NCBI GenBank assembly: GCA_900404475.1
Contig: OUQQ01000248.1
Location: 1 to 26,324 of the forward strand
Length of the DNA stretch: 26,324 nt
Direction: 5' to 3'
Source of the DNA: Spongospora subterranea
Taxonomy: Eukaryota > Endomyxa > Phytomyxea > Plasmodiophorida > Plasmodiophoridae
The notes beneath the pieces were generated by a model. The model ran no database searches and was not told the origin of the DNA. It was given only the letters and a program-made list of their open reading frames with translations. Both the position numbers and the translations under genes were made by a program. This document shows, in pieces, positions 1 to 10,410 of this stretch; the stretch's first letter is position 1; every line of letters begins with the position of its first letter.

Positions 1-122
1 GGTCAGGGGCCTCCGATCTACCAGTCATCAAGTTGCGCATCAGATAAAGTGCGCCACTGATCAAGTTGCCACCGGGCGAACTTGTGCGGTGGCGACAACT
101 TGAAGTTGGGCAATCATTTGGG

Positions 123-1980
123 ATGGCGTCCGCTTCGACGAATCGCCTGTCCCGCGATGAGTACAAAAAGCAACGCGAGCTCGAGGAGTTGCGTAAATCC
201 GGTGCTGCCCCTGCAGCTCTAGACGAAGATGGGAGGATGATCAACCCACATATTCCAAATTACATCTCGCAAGCACCTTGTACGTCGTAGATCGAGCTCG
301 AGTTTCTGACTGGGAACTTACGATGGTTAACTAGGGTATCTTAATGCCGGACATCCATCGCTGAAGCATCAAAAAGCGGACAGTCTTCCTGCCGAATCCG
401 ATATTCATCGATACCGTCGACGCGGTCTTCAAAGCAATGTGGCGACCGTTTTCAGAAAAGGGGCTTGCCAGAATTGTGGCTCGATGACTCACAAAGCCAG
501 TGAATGTGTCGAGCGTCCCCGCAAACGTGGCGCCAAATTGACAGGACGCAACATCTGCCCTGACGAGGTTTGCCCATGTTTGGAAGTGGTCCCCTCGCGA
601 TCATGTACTGAATTTGGCATTGACCAGGTTATTGTTAATGTGGATTTATCGTTCGACGGAAAGCGCGATAGGTGGAATGGATATGATCCCACTACGTATT
701 CCGAAGTTATCGAACATTTTGAACGGACAGATCAAGCTCGATTGGAGAAAAAAACTGCCGAATTGGAACAGGTGTGGAAATGACGATTCCATCAGCCTGT
801 AAACTCGGAAGTTGTTCTAAACAGTATTCCCTGCGTTTCTAGACTCCCCTTACTGGGGCAACGACAACTGAACGAAATTCCGATACGGACTCGGATAATG
901 ACGAACCGTTATCTGACGATGGGGATGATTTGAAAGATACCGGTGTGGTTATTCAAAAACGAGATGCTAGAACACGGACAACCGTTCGAAATCTACGAAT
1001 CCGAGAAGATCGCGCCAAATACCTAATCAATCTTGACGTGAATTCCGCCTATTATGACTCAAAGTCAAGGTCAATGCGTGAAAATCCTCATCCTGATGCT
1101 AAACCGGATGAAGTAAGAGTTTTGCTTGTTTTGACCTCGCTCAACAGCATTTGTTTTATCTCATTCTTGACCAGGTGACGTACGCTGGCGATAATTTTGT
1201 TCGCGCAAATGGCGATGTGCGCGGTTTCTCAGATCTGACCAGCTTCGCCTGGGAAAGTGAGGCGAAAGGCACCGCTGATCTGGTGCACCCAACTGCGGCT
1301 CCATCGCAAGCTGAAATGATCTATAAACAACACGTCAAAGAGAGGTTGGGCAATTGCATTTGTGTCGCCGTTGGTATCGAGTTGGTTTGACGGTTCATGG
1401 CCGCAGAGACGAAGCAAGAAAAATAAAGAAACAAGCGATTCTCGAAAAGTATGGCGGTGAACAATCCGCAGCGAAACCGGCCATATTGCCGGCGAGACAA
1501 TCCGAAGTTTACCTCGAATATTCTGCTGACGGAAAGGTTTGTGTCGACGGCTTTTGATATCAACATGGCTTTGAAAACACGAGATTTCAGGTGCTGAAAG
1601 GAATGCAACCGGCCAAGCAGAAAAGCAAATACATTGAGGACGTTTATGAACGCGGCCATAAAACCGTGTTCGGGTCGTTCTTCCGGGACGGTAAATGGGG
1701 GTATCTTTGCTGTCGCCAGCTGCTTCGAAATGCGTATTGCACTGGTACGGAAACCTTTGACAAATCGAAAATCCAAACCAGTTGACCCATGTGTGGCGGT
1801 TTAGGTCCTCCGCCTGAAGATGTGCCGTTAATTCCCCGGATCGTACCCAATAGTGTCAAGCGATCGGCCGCCTCAACCCTTGCAGCAATTTCTGACGGTC
1901 CGACGCCAGAACAAATCGACGCCTATCAACGAGAAAGATCAAGGGATTTCGACCCCATGGCGCAATTTCTTAAATCTTAA
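123..1980 (+). CDS. SLU7: Pre-mRNA-splicing factor SLU7
   Basis: Eight exons, 477 aa. Introns: 280–334, 568–627, 772–842, 1113–1174, 1345–1406, 1537–1590, 1745–1804. SLU7 acts in the second catalytic step of splicing and helps choose the 3' splice site. Seen in the joined protein: N-terminal block ending [16 protein letters not shown], a CCHC zinc knuckle ([14 protein letters not shown], residues 97–110), then [37 protein letters not shown] and a C-terminus [19 protein letters not shown] that parallels the end of animal SLU7. The start at 123 gives the expected MASAS… leader before the conserved [11 protein letters not shown] block. The intron at 568–627 is 60 nt with no stop, so retention would add 20 residues. 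It is shorter than human SLU7 because the Lys-rich segment before the C-terminus is missing. Identification is firm; the exact donor at 772 (GTGTGG) is weak but forced by phase. Confidence 0.93.
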
Positions 1981-2193
1981 TTTATTTTCTTTGCATATAA
2001 ATCATCAATTCTCCCAAGTTTTTTCGTTTGTTTTTTGCCCAGCGCAGCCCCGACTGGCAGTCGGAGGTTCGGAGTCCGTCACGCATATCGGCCGAGTTGC
2101 GCAGTCTGTGCCATGGAAATCGGCTTGTGGACCTGGTGACTGGTAAAAAGCCAAATTCAGAAATCAATCATCGTTTAGTTTGGCCACTTCCCG

Positions 2194-4012
2194 ATGTCGG
2201 ATGATCAGCGATTCGGCCTGGCCAGGAAACTGGCGCACAGCGATAAATCCGTCAGGGACGTGGGCTTTTCCCATGTGCTCAACTGGCTTCTGAAGAGGGA
2301 ATCCGTTGACCCGATGGATTACATGAAAATGTGGAAAGCGCTCTATTACTGTTAGGACGAATGGGGTTTTCTTTCTGTCCTGGGCGTGTTGGTTTTCTAA
2401 TGGACAGCTTTTAGGCATGTGGATGGCCGATAAACCTCTGATCCAGGAGGAACTTGCCGAGAACCTGGCGGAAATTCCTCTGAAACTGCCCCTGGATCGA
2501 GCGGTTCCCTATCTGCAAGCGTTCTTCCAGACGATGCACAGAACCTGGGAAGGGACCGACAAGCTCCGCCTTGATAAATACTATTCCTTAACCCGGAAAA
2601 CCGTCCGTTCGCTATTAACCTATATATTCTGTGAGAAGAACAGGCATAATGTAAGGCCGACAGCGATATCCTCTTCCCAAATCATCGTTGATTGAGCGAT
2701 AATTAGCCAGCTGTTGCCAACGCCATGCTGGGATTGCTGAAGTCGTCAGCGCTGTGCTTCTCAAACGTCAGTTCACGAGGCGTCACCTTTCACGTTATCG
2801 ATGTGTTTATTGACGAGGTCGAAACTCGGTCATCGACTGCTCTTCCGCATTGTTTCTCTAATCGATTTTTGTGCAGTTGATTGTCGTGTTTGACGAAGTT
2901 CCACAAGAGGAAGATCACGTTTTGTTCGCGCCGCTGTTGTCGATCCTACAGGTCTTCTTGAGCGTTATGACCACCAATATCGACCGGGAATTTCTGAAGC
3001 GCATCCGGAGCAAAATATTCGTTCGTATGATCGTTGACGCCGGAAATGTGGCGCGAGCAGATCGTAAGTTCGTCTAGCCTTGGCGAAATCTCACAGCAAA
3101 CTCACTCGCTGTGTTCTAGCCACCACTGAAGTCGTCGTCACAAATCTGATGACAACCATGTTGTTGAGTGCCGGTGCCATTGCCATGGCGTGTTTCAATG
3201 CCGCCAGTGACCCCAACGCAACGGAGCGATCGCGCTCGATCCTCTATCGGCTTCGCGCCAAGTTTCTCGCCGTTGAAGGCCAGGTGACGCACGCCATATC
3301 GTCCTCCGATAATGAGGATCAGCAGCATGAGTCGACTCCCTTCGTCCAAGCCCATGTTCCGGTCATCGATCAGAACCCACAAGCAAAGATCGCCAGCAAT
3401 TCAGTGCACAAGGCGGCCAATCCTGCTCCGATGTTGACGTTCGACGATGAGCTGGTGTTCGATTCGGGCCTGAATCTGATCAAGGGACCCGGCGCTGACT
3501 CCCCCGTCGAACCTCTGCCGTCTCCCACGAGTGAGGAAGTCACCGTCCTCGAATCTGGCGAGGAGGTGGTTCCGTCAGCACCGGACGGGGATGCGCCCAA
3601 GAAGGGTAAACGAAGGCGTCGCCGGGCATCAACGCCAGGTTCATCGGGTGCCGACGTCGCCACGCCCGACAATTCGGATGCGTTCTCTCCCGATACGGTT
3701 GCTCTGCCAGTGAAGCGATCACGCCAGAGCAGTAGCAGTGGTGGGTCAACGGCCCCGGTTACGCCATCGTCTGGCGATCTACCGCTCACCGTGTCCGATC
3801 TTCAGAAGCCCAACAGGGCGGTGCACTTCTCCACGACCAAGAGTGTTCGAAGTAAGTCGAATTCGCTGGTTCGGAATGTAATCCCATGGAGCCTTAGACT
3901 GGTTGTTGTAGAGTTCCAATCGGCCATACCGATGAAAGTGACAACCCCTGCTCGGGAGCTGGTATCGAAGAAGTCTTCCGGTTCCGTATTGAAATCTGTA
4001 AGGCAATTCTGA
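2194..4012 (+). CDS. RRP1: Ribosomal RNA processing protein 1 (RRP1/Nop52 family)
   Basis: Six exons, 507 aa. Introns: 2351–2414, 2651–2706, 2818–2876, 3064–3119, 3852–3911. RRP1/Nop52 is a nucleolar protein needed for 27S pre-rRNA/60S subunit maturation. The N-terminus (FGLARKLAHSDKSVRD, then MKMWKALYYCMWMADKPL across intron 1, QAFFQTMHRTWEGTDKLRLD) is the diagnostic Nop52 signature. The middle carries TFHVIDVFIDE and the conserved-domain tail is followed by a low-complexity acidic/Ser-rich region with a basic KKGKRRRRR patch (probable nucleolar localisation), as in the family. The C-terminal VHFSTTKSVR…SVLKS resembles the RRP1B tail. The last intron (3852–3911, GTAAGT donor) is 60 nt and stop-free, so unspliced RNA would still be open. 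The exon 2/3 junction could alternatively use 2631/2710; I preferred the stronger GTAAGG donor at 2651. Confidence 0.88.
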
Positions 4013-4898
4013 AATTCTTCCAGAACTTGCTCTGGCAAAGAATCTATTTGACAAGGAGTTCAGTAATCAATACAATTTTCCATTGTGAACAGATATAGGT
4101 CGTAGAGATTACGACACATTATTGTTGACGAAGGATATTCTTCACAATATTGGTCAAGCAATACAATTACGCTTGAAATTGGTCTATATCCGCACGTGTA
4201 TGATCATGGTCCTTATTTGGGTTTCACACGATGCCAGTACTGTTCTGGAATAATATAGCAACTACATGAGGGCATCCTGATGACCATACACTGCCTAGTC
4301 TCGTACGCCCTGAGCCACCCCCATTCCATTCTGGTTCTGGTGCTCGCCCGATAACCTCGTTCTAGGATCAACCGCCCTGGTCAAACGAAGGTATTGTGCA
4401 CGAGATCGTACCCTATCGCATAGTGTGTGATAATAATATCCCACCGTACTGCATGGTTATAGACACATTTGGGGCGCCAACTGCCATCGTCCAGTCATCG
4501 TCCAGCAACGATTCACCCAGTGAATCCGTGACCGTGGCACATCGTTACCCCGACAATCTCATAGGCCCAAGTCCTTGACTGTGCCAGGGTTACAGCTGCC
4601 AACTCGAACAAGACACTACGTCAGTGCCCAATTATGTTTATTGCGTAACCTTAAACGAAATCCCCGTGACTGAGTCGGCTTGTGGAGCAGCGTATATTCG
4701 ACAGTGCTGTGGCCTGCTATAGTCCTGCTATAGGGGGGTGGTGGGAGGAGGTCACCGGACACACACAGTAACACGCTACAGGGGGAACCTCATCGGCTCA
4801 CTGCTGTTCCTGTTATTGGGAACGGGACAGCGAAATTCACGGCGAAAAGGGGCTCCACCCCCCACACACACACACACTAAAACAACACACTATAGATC
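4013..4898. other. Longest intergenic stretch; probable PUF promoter and 5' leader
   Basis: This 886-bp gap between RRP1 and the PUF gene has no reading frame I can tie to a family. It contains a G-rich run near 4733–4750 (GGGGGGTGGTGGGAGGAGG) and a short CA microsatellite at about 4863–4877, 22 bp before the PUF start. Open frames of 60–71 codons at 4396–4578 and 4738–4953 are within what chance allows and show no family motif. It most likely holds the RRP1 3' end plus the PUF promoter and leader. Confidence 0.5.
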
Positions 4899-7613
4899 AT
4901 GTCCTCCGATCATGGGCGCGCCTCCGTCATATCCATACCGGAGGTGCAGCTGATCGGGTCGATCCTGGACGATGACCTGGCCTCATTACCGTCCCCGATC
5001 GCCATGCCGCGGCCACGTGCGTCCCTCTCGCAGCCGTTCGCCCGGTCCATATCAGCGCCGCCCCAGCTGTCCCAGGACGGTAACGTGGTGTCACCCGCCC
5101 CCGTCCTGTAGCGCCGTCCCATAATGTAATGTGACACAGGTTCGCCATTGGTCTATGTTAATGGGGAGACGATATCGCCAGAAGACCCTCGCCTGTCTCC
5201 CGCCTACTATGCCTATTATTATTCACAGCGCCCGATCGACCCGCGACTCCCGCCGCCGCTTCTCGATTATAGCTCATGGGGATCCTCATTGCACCAGCCA
5301 GATGCCTTCAAGCATATGCGATTGCCGACAATGCAGGCCGGGAAGCGGCCAGGCATGTCGCCATTGGATAAGGGCTCGACATGGGCAAGAGAAAAGTCGT
5401 TCGGGGCATCTATGATTCAGCACGATTTCCCGAGGACACCATCGCCTGTATTTCCTGCTGAATGGCATGGAACCGATACGAAAGCCCAAGATGGATCGAT
5501 ATTCATGACGGCTCCTCGTGGCGTAGCGTCTCGTGATCAATCTCTACATCGTAGCGCGTCAGCCACAATTGACCATTTACAGGCGAACATTGACAGTTTT
5601 CACGTAAATTCTCGTCAACCGTATCTTCGCTGTCGCTCATAAAGCTATGTTCTATTCAGATTGGCGCTCTTCCGCATCCAAAACAATATGACCTTTCATC
5701 TCATCTTCAGGGTATGAGGGTCAGTGAGATTTCCACCTCGATAAGTGAGACTCGAGCAATTGATGGAGTGGTTGCAAAATAGGAACCCGACTCTTCTCGA
5801 TATGGGAGCTCCCTTCCACAATCGAGGCAATATTGGAATACGCATGGCGCCATGCAACCTATTTATCATGGAGATTATACCAATGTTGGCGGTGCTGCAT
5901 GTTGTCTTGCCAAAACGCACTCTGACCGCAGCGTGTTTCAGCCCTCCCATCTCACTCGACATCCTAGCAACACCAATGGTCATAAACCCCGGAAAACCAA
6001 CCAGGATACGGATGGGTCATCGAGGTTGGCAACATGTTGACCATTGCAATCGATGCGAATTGTTAATTCGGATTGGCAGGATGGCGATTTTACATGAGCT
6101 GCATTCCAGCAAGCACCATCATCATATTCGCCTGTCAGATGTAGTCAGCCAGGAGTTGGTCGCGCTATTGGCGACAGATCAGGTAAATAGGCTGACCCTA
6201 TTTCGATCATGTCTGATTTGCTCTAGAACGGATCCCGGTTTATTCAGTTGCAGCTTGAGCAGGCATCGAAAGGACAATTACAGGATATGTTCGAGCAATT
6301 AGAACAGGATACAATACGGTTAGTGACGCGTTGCCGGCATCAATACGGCATAAGGTTTTACCCATTCCATGTGCAGGCTCAGCGTCGACGTGTTCGCCAA
6401 TTACGTTATCCAGAAGTTTTTCGAATATGGTCGACCTTCACATCGGCGAGGTTTAGCTGGTCGAATGCGAGGTGCAATACTCCCATTATCAATGCAGGTC
6501 TGTGTGACGTTATCCTGGTTTGTCTTCCTTTATATTTGCTTTTGATCTGATGGCCGTTTTCAGATGTATGGGTGTCGAGTAGTGCAGAAGGCGTTGGAAG
6601 TGATCGATCTGGATCAGCAACTCCAATTTGTAAATGAGCTCAGAGGTCATGTCGACAAATGCGTTAAAGATCAAAACGGTAAGATTCGGGCTCCGTCGTC
6701 GGGTTACGATTACCAACACTGTGGTACTCAGGAAACCACGTCATTCAAAAATGTATTGAGGTTCTTCCGCACGATGCCATCACTTTTGTCATCGACGCCT
6801 TTGTTGGCAATGTATACACCTTTTCCACACATGCGTATGGATGCCGCGTAATCCAACGCCTTCTTGGGCATTGCCAAGATCCATTTAGGAAGGTCTGGCC
6901 AATGAACAGGGCAATAGCCCCTTCACCCATTCTTTGTTTCAGGAGCAGCTTTTGAGCGAGATTATGTCCAGAATATCGGACCTTATCCTCGATCAGGTAA
7001 ATATCGTCATCCATCTTTGAATGTTGCTCAAAACATAATTATCTCAGTTCGGCAATTACGTAATCCAGAATATTATTGAACGAGGTCCTGCTAGCCATAG
7101 AGATGCCATCATTGCCCATGTCAAAGTAGATGCTGTTTTAGGCACCACATTTGTCTGGTTGTGACATTATTCTATAGGGTCAAGTATGCGAATTAAGCAG
7201 GCATAAATTCGCTTCGAATGTCGTTGAAAAATGCTTCGCGTTCGGCTCTGAACAAGACAGAGAGGCCTTGGTTCAAGAAACGTGTGGAGAATTGCCATCC
7301 CAGAAAGGGGACTCTAACGTGTCCTTGTGCCCCCTTATTCTAATGGTTAAAGACCCATTCGGTAACTATGTCATCCAAAAGGTTTGAAATGTTTTGTTCG
7401 TCAATGCTGTTTTTCGCCCCCGCCCATAGTCTTCACCTATAGATTTTATCTGTGGTGAACTCCGATCATCGCGACCGGTTAGTTAACACTATGAGAGCTA
7501 AGATCCCCAATCTGCGCAAGATAGCATTTGGCAAACATATAGTTGCAACCGTAGCGAGGCTCACTGGAGTTGTTAGTAAAGCATATATCGTGTCGAACAA
7601 CAGCGATATCTGA
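4899..7613 (+). CDS. Pumilio/PUF-family RNA-binding protein
   Basis: Thirteen exons, 681 aa. Introns: 5080–5139, 5604–5659, 5720–5782, 6025–6079, 6183–6226, 6319–6376, 6498–6563, 6679–6731, 6893–6942, 6997–7047, 7126–7177, 7382–7442. PUF proteins bind 3'UTR motifs and repress translation or promote decay. Residues about 1–310 are disordered, Ser/Pro-rich; about 330–670 form the eight-repeat PUF domain: [11 protein letters not shown] (R1), [13 protein letters not shown] (R2), [12 protein letters not shown] (R3), [11 protein letters not shown] (R4), [11 protein letters not shown] (R5), [11 protein letters not shown] (R6), [10 protein letters not shown] (R7), [10 protein letters not shown] (R8), then FGKHIVATV. 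The base-recognition residues match human PUM1 repeat by repeat, so UGUANAUA-type targets are expected (inference). Each repeat is split by an intron near its helix boundary. The 44-nt intron 6183–6226 is among the shortest here. Confidence 0.94.
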
Positions 7614-8200
7614 TTATGAATTTTCTGTGGAAACTGTAGGTCATTTAGGGTCAGAACTGGCGTTTCTATTTGTTATAAATTATATTGTATAAAGTGTTAT
7701 TCTCAATTAAACTGTGTCTGGCGGTCTTCTCTGTTCATCGGTTGTAGGAGCGTGTTTTTCTTAGATTGGACAAAGGTTCGATAGTAAGCTGATCGTTTAC
7801 GTGGCTAATTGAACCAGAGCGACCGTCTGTTTCACAGCCAGGTTGTATCAGCTCCGACAAATGAGCCCTTTTAGAATCGATCTTTTTTTCACAATGGACG
7901 TGACCCGAAAGCCTGTTGAAGCTTTGTGGTTGATTATTGACCATATCCAGCAGTACGCACGCAGAGCGACAAGAGTGGATCACCACTTTCCTTGAAACTC
8001 GCCCCGACACTCTTTCCAGATTTATGGGAGCCTGTACCGCCGGCCCATATCACCACAGGATCTGTTCCCTCACGTTCTACAAGCTCATCAGTGATCTACC
8101 CCAGATGCGCTCTTTGCCCTTCTTTGTACAACTTGCGACAAATCACAATCTCTGGGAGTGTTTCAGCGGATATATATATTGCTTTATAGTTGACCGATTG
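7614..8200. other. Convergent intergenic region with one doubtful small ORF
   Basis: These 587 bp lie between the convergent stops of the PUF gene and the CtlX gene. The first 120 bp are AT-rich and probably PUF 3'UTR. A possible two-exon plus-strand frame exists: ATG at 7861, GT–AG intron 7975–8019, stop at 8094, 62 aa, with a hydrophobic/aromatic first half and a basic second half. No family is recognised. On the minus strand an open stretch (about 8095–7736) also looks protein-like if a 58-nt GT–AG intron is removed, but it has no ATG of its own. I do not call a gene with confidence on either strand. Confidence 0.3.
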
Positions 8201-9401
8201 TTAGAATAGCTCAGCTATGGTACACCTGACACCACCACCGCCAACCCCTTCTATTGTCGGAATCGGTTCGTGAACCAACGAATCGACGTGATGCAATAGA
8301 GATTCACGCTGTGGAATGGTGAATCCATAATATGCACGAGACGACATCACCAGAATCGGACGACCCAAACCGTTCTCTACCAAGCACAAAAAACGAATCA
8401 GCACAGGCGACGGTCGTCGAGTTGGGTTTGGCCCATAATCTGACCCAGCTCAATGACGTTGCCACAGAACTCGCTCATCTGCCTTCTTGTGATATCGATG
8501 ATCTCATGGGTCGCCGTCAACGCATCCGAGATCACCTTCCGTTCGGCCGGATCCTCGATCGCCTCCAGACAGATTACGGCGACCTTGGTTCCTGATCATG
8601 GATTACCATATTGTCAAATCACGAATCGACTGGCCAAAATACCAATCGCCATCAGCACATTGGTGTGATAAACGGGAGCGCCGTTGATATCGGTCGCCGC
8701 GAACGACATCAGTCGATATCCGAGTTGATCACACCAGTGTTTGGCCAACGAGGCGTTCGACCGCTCCGATCGGGACATGAAGCAAACCCTGTTGACGCGA
8801 TCCAGAACCATACTTCCTGAAACGGATCCAATCAGTATCGATTCGACCCAGTCCTGTCTGGGACCAAGATTATCAACACACCGGTCCCCTCAAGGTATTG
8901 TTTCGCCTCGTCCGATTCGTACGGAGTGAGGTCCAGAACTCGGCCAAACGAACGGACGCTGCGTATCTTGCGGATGATGTCGGGACGGCGCTCAGCCCGA
9001 CGGGAAATCGGTTTAATCGGATACAGAACCAGCGTCGACCGTCCATCAGGAATTTCTAGCGCAGGGCTCAGTTTCCCAGATTTCGCAAATGAACGCAAGG
9101 CGTTTTACCCTGAGGAGGATGGGTCGAGAACCAATTGTTTGGGAAAACCGCATCTGGAGTCGCCGTATAGCTGGAATCGCAGATCAACGAAATCTACAGC
9201 ACACCGTTCATGGTTGTTCTGAAATAGCCCGATTGATCTCATACGAACATCGACTCCATGTTCAATCAGAGCCCTATAGAGCGATCCGAATTCCGCCATC
9301 GCTTGGTCGCGAACCTGATCCGCCTCCATGGTCGGCAACTGACTGAACAGGTTGTCTTCGGCCGCCAGCGGATTGAACCCGAACTCAGTCGGCGCTACCA
9401 T
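8201..9401 (-). CDS. CtlX-like amidinohydrolase (arginine deiminase/amidinotransferase superfamily)
   Basis: Six exons, 302 aa. Introns: 9194–9248, 9056–9108, 8817–8881, 8592–8642, 8377–8444. The joined protein follows bacterial/archaeal CtlX (citrulline-utilisation hydrolase-type guanidino-modifying enzymes) from end to end: MVAPTEFGFNPLAAEDNLF, TPDAVFPNNWFSTHP (about 63–77), LVLYPIKPISRRAERRPDII, YLEGTGSMVLDRVNRV, PVYHTNVLMAIG (catalytic-type His188), VICLEAIEDPAERK, MSEFCGNVIELENG and GGGGVRCTIAELF with the nucleophile-position Cys296. The length matches the family. The ATG at 9401 is directly preceded by codons reading QIL, a common extension in this family, so an upstream exon cannot be excluded. 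The exact substrate (citrulline, arginine or another guanidino/ureido compound) is not shown by sequence. Five host-like introns mark it as a resident eukaryotic gene. Confidence 0.87.
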
Positions 9402-9458
9402 CAGAATCTGTACGGGAGATCGTCAGCAGGTTGGCGGAGATGCGTACCGGCCCATGGT

Positions 9459-10350
9459 TCACACGACATGATTGGTTCGCTGGCGAGGTTCAATACACGA
9501 TCGATCTCGAACATCGTCGTAGATGGCACAGCGCAGGTCGAGCGTTCGAGTGATATAGTGATATAGTTCGACATCGCTTTGGGCCAATGCCCACGACGAC
9601 CCATCGGGGCTTCGACGATATTCGTCAACCAGGCGCCGGAGATCCACAGCGACGGAACTGATCGCAAGCGCATCCGTTGTCGTGCCTGAGAAGATACGGA
9701 GTCTGAATCATGTTGTTGTTGGCGGGAAATTCATGAACACCTTTGATTGGGAGTTTCCGGAGTATGTCGTGGAGCGTTGGACGCGATAGATGCCGGTCAA
9801 AACAGTCGGTTACGAAAGCGACCACGTCGGTGGAAACAGTGGCTGGATTATCATGCACTACCTTCAGCCATGACGATGCCCTGTTAACAGGTCATCCTAT
9901 TGACTGCTGCAGATGAACGCATGTCGTACGAAGAACGGAGGCCGTTATACAGAAAGGTGACCTGGCCAAAAACGAGAACATCGCGTTCATCACCTGCGTC
10001 CTGTAAAGTGCCAGCCATAGGTGCGGTCTGTATAAAGAACCGTTGGCCGGGCGATCCCTGCCGTTTCAATTATTCTGTCAACAACCCGATTATCCTGCCA
10101 GTGGCCAATCTGGACCCGTTTCACACTGTGGTGCCGCGTCGGGACGACACGATCCAAGTCGCAGGGGCTGCAGCCCAGTTCCAGTTCGGGTTCCACTCTG
10201 TGTAACGTGATGATCGCGTGTCCGCGTAATCCCGGACTAGGGTACGTCAGCAAGTGTCCGATTAACGTTCACTGGTGTACGCCAGTGGGGACCTGGACTG
10301 GACGTGGCGCATCCGGCGCCCCCGCACATTCCTATCGGGCCGCCGAACAT
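9459..10350 (-). CDS. Unrecognised 220-aa protein, five exons
   Basis: I do not recognise this gene. A phase-consistent model uses ATG at 10350 and introns 10237–10292, 10058–10126, 9881–9929 and 9686–9740 (56, 69, 49, 55 nt, all GT–AG), ending in TGA at 9459. The exons sum to 663 nt. The product has a Gly/Cys-rich start, an aromatic patch (YTEWNPNWNW, about 32–41), a central strand-like segment (ERDVLVFGQVTFLYNG) and a helical, Arg-rich C-terminal half (SSVAVDLRRLVDEYRRS, ELYHYITRTLDLR). No signal peptide or membrane span is obvious. The last two introns and exons are best supported, because they join three separate frames without a stop. The first exon and start are less certain. The stop lies 57 bp before the CtlX start. 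Confidence 0.5.
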
Positions 10351-10410
10351 TGTGAGTACATGAGATACGAAATACACGCTGTTTTGGGATTGTTTTGTGT
10401 GTATTTGGTG

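Noticed and set aside
2050..2090. T-arm-like GGTTCGGAGTCC suggestive of a tRNA
   Set aside because: The T-stem has a mismatch and no acceptor stem, D-arm or anticodon arm can be placed around it.
3370..3789. 139-codon minus-strand frame over RRP1 exon 5
   Set aside because: It is antisense to the low-complexity Ser/Pro/acidic region of RRP1, where the codon pattern leaves the opposite strand open; no family motifs.
3999..4022. A final GTAAGG…TTCCAG intron at the RRP1 3' end
   Set aside because: It would be about 24 nt, far shorter than any other intron here. The stop at 4012 gives a natural C-terminus.
4338..4800. Three loosely similar segments near 4340, 4549 and 4772 spaced about 210–225 bp
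   Set aside because: Only about 20 bases around a AACCTCAT-like core resemble each other and the flanks do not align, so a real tandem repeat is not supported.
8332..9222. Several plus-strand frames of 70–100 codons across the CtlX gene
   Set aside because: The minus strand gives an end-to-end CtlX protein with intact motifs; the plus frames show no family resemblance.
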